DNA of 7,118 bases from JAVVRI01 sp036654795. Its GTDB lineage: Bacteria; Bacteroidota; Bacteroidia; Bacteroidales; Tannerellaceae. The position numbers and the translations under genes are program-made. The notes beneath the pieces are model-generated. The model was not told the DNA's origin. It saw nothing but the letters and a program-made list of their open reading frames with translations, and searched no databases. The DNA lies in assembly GCA_036654795.1 (NCBI GenBank), contig JAVVRI010000145.1, positions 1 through 7,118 of the forward strand, in the 5' to 3' direction. Positions 6,892-7,118 of the stretch are shown piece after piece; the stretch's first letter is position 1; every line of letters begins with the position of its first letter.

Positions 6892-7053
6892 AAAGGAGTG
6901 CAAAAAGAAATAAAAAAGGCTTTGAAAGCTTCTGTATCTCAGCTTTTATCTACTCTTTCAGGACTAGTTGAGTCTCTAAAAGCACTCATACTTTCCTGTA
7001 GTGACCTTAAAATAGAAATATCTGAATCTCCTTTCACACGCATAACATCTTAA
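6892..7053 (+). pseudogene. Possible small coiled-coil ORF or decayed gene start, no normal start codon
   Basis: A frame open from 6889 ends at TAA 7051-7053. It has no ATG. GTG at 6898 overlaps the Shine-Dalgarno-like AAAGGAG (6892-6898). An in-frame ATA at 6910 lies 11 nt after that site and is followed by codons reading KKALKASV, so a single change would restore a typical MKKAL start. From the GTG, hydrophobic residues fall at L9, V13, L16, L20, L23, L27, L30, C34 and L37, a regular 4-3 heptad over 29 residues, followed by SESPFTRITS. It may be a remnant of a coiled-coil N-terminus (IS66-type transposases have similar ones), a small protein using a rare start, or chance in a non-coding 3' region. 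I do not recognise a family. Confidence 0.3.
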
Positions 7054-7069
7054 CGGACTGCATATTACG

Positions 7070-7083
7070 GTGAAACGTGAAAC
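7070..7083. repeat. Tandem GTGAAAC heptamers before the terminal hairpin
   Basis: GTGAAAC occurs at 7070-7076 and immediately again at 7077-7083. CGTGAAA (7076-7082) is fully complementary to TTTCACG (7094-7100) in the loop region of the following hairpin, allowing an alternative fold. Confidence 0.6.
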
Positions 7084-7111
7084 AAGGAGGTGCTTTCACG
7101 AGCACCTCCTT
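7084..7111 (+). terminator. Strong hairpin, probable terminator of the mtaB-acyltransferase-glycosyltransferase unit
   Basis: AAGGAGGTGCT (7084-7094) and AGCACCTCCTT (7101-7111) form a perfect 11-bp stem with a six-base loop. Only a short T-containing tail (TTATT) follows on the plus strand. On the minus strand the stem is followed by TTGTTTC, so it could also act leftward on a gene beyond the window. It lies 218 nt after the glycosyltransferase stop and is the first strong terminator candidate in the rightward direction. Confidence 0.7.
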
Positions 7112-7118
7112 ATTCAAA

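Noticed and set aside
6731..6913. Plus-strand 60-codon frame starting METLLRTYPP at the end of the glycosyltransferase
   Set aside because: It is mostly an alternative frame of the glycosyltransferase C-terminus, with no ribosome site and a low-complexity tail.
6945..6998. Short minus-strand frame MSAFRDSTSPERVDKS
   Set aside because: It is only 16 codons with no domain, promoter or conservation evidence. The plus-strand heptad frame over the same bases is more regular.
7084..7111. CACCTCCTT resembling the 3' end of 16S rRNA, or AAGGAGGTG as a functional ribosome site
   Set aside because: No further 16S sequence flanks it, no start codon follows at a suitable distance, and both halves are sequestered in the perfect stem. 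A terminator hairpin explains it better.
1..7118. CRISPR array, tRNA/rRNA genes, complete insertion sequences, defence genes
   Set aside because: No spaced direct repeats, cloverleaf-like sequence, transposase domains, terminal inverted repeats or nuclease/toxin domains were seen by reading. A formal tRNA or Rfam search was not possible.

Overview
The window looks like chromosomal DNA from a gut Bacteroidales bacterium, most likely Bacteroides. The main clues are promoter -7 elements of the Bacteroides form TAnnTTTG (1684-1691, 3476-3483, 3538-3545), near-absence of strong Shine-Dalgarno sites, a TonB-dependent outer-membrane receptor, and protein sequences that read as Bacteroidetes members of their families. 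The genus is inferred from style, not from a marker gene.

Layout. Positions 1-1347 (minus) hold the N-terminal 449 codons of a TonB-dependent receptor that runs off the left edge. A minus-strand intrinsic terminator (1381-1414) separates it from a 64-residue acidic, Ala/Val/Glu/Pro-rich small lipoprotein (1439-1633, minus) with its own promoter and a 14-bp palindrome over the -33 region. Next is an AMP-forming acyl-CoA ligase (1788-3452, minus). A compact divergent promoter region (3453-3565) separates these leftward genes from a rightward cluster: mtaB, the tRNA ms2t6A37 methylthiotransferase (3566-4882); an LpxL/HtrB-type lipid A acyltransferase (4925-5839); and a family 2 glycosyltransferase (5826-6866). 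The last two overlap by 14 nt. The final 250 bases hold a short coiled-coil-like reading frame without a normal start codon and a strong hairpin (7084-7111).

How the genes fit together. The acyltransferase and glycosyltransferase probably act on the same envelope glycolipid (lipid A/LPS), and their translation looks coupled. mtaB is a housekeeping tRNA-modification gene that probably shares their transcript. The ligase supplies or recycles acyl-CoA (or another activated acyl group) and is divergently transcribed. The receptor and small lipoprotein are separate envelope units.

Most of the window is ordinary core-genome content, and I see no defence system, CRISPR array, complete mobile element or obvious new multi-gene system. 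The parts worth a second look are the 3' tail (6886-7111), the repeat-bearing lipoprotein with its palindromic promoter, and the variant C-terminal motif of the acyl-CoA ligase.
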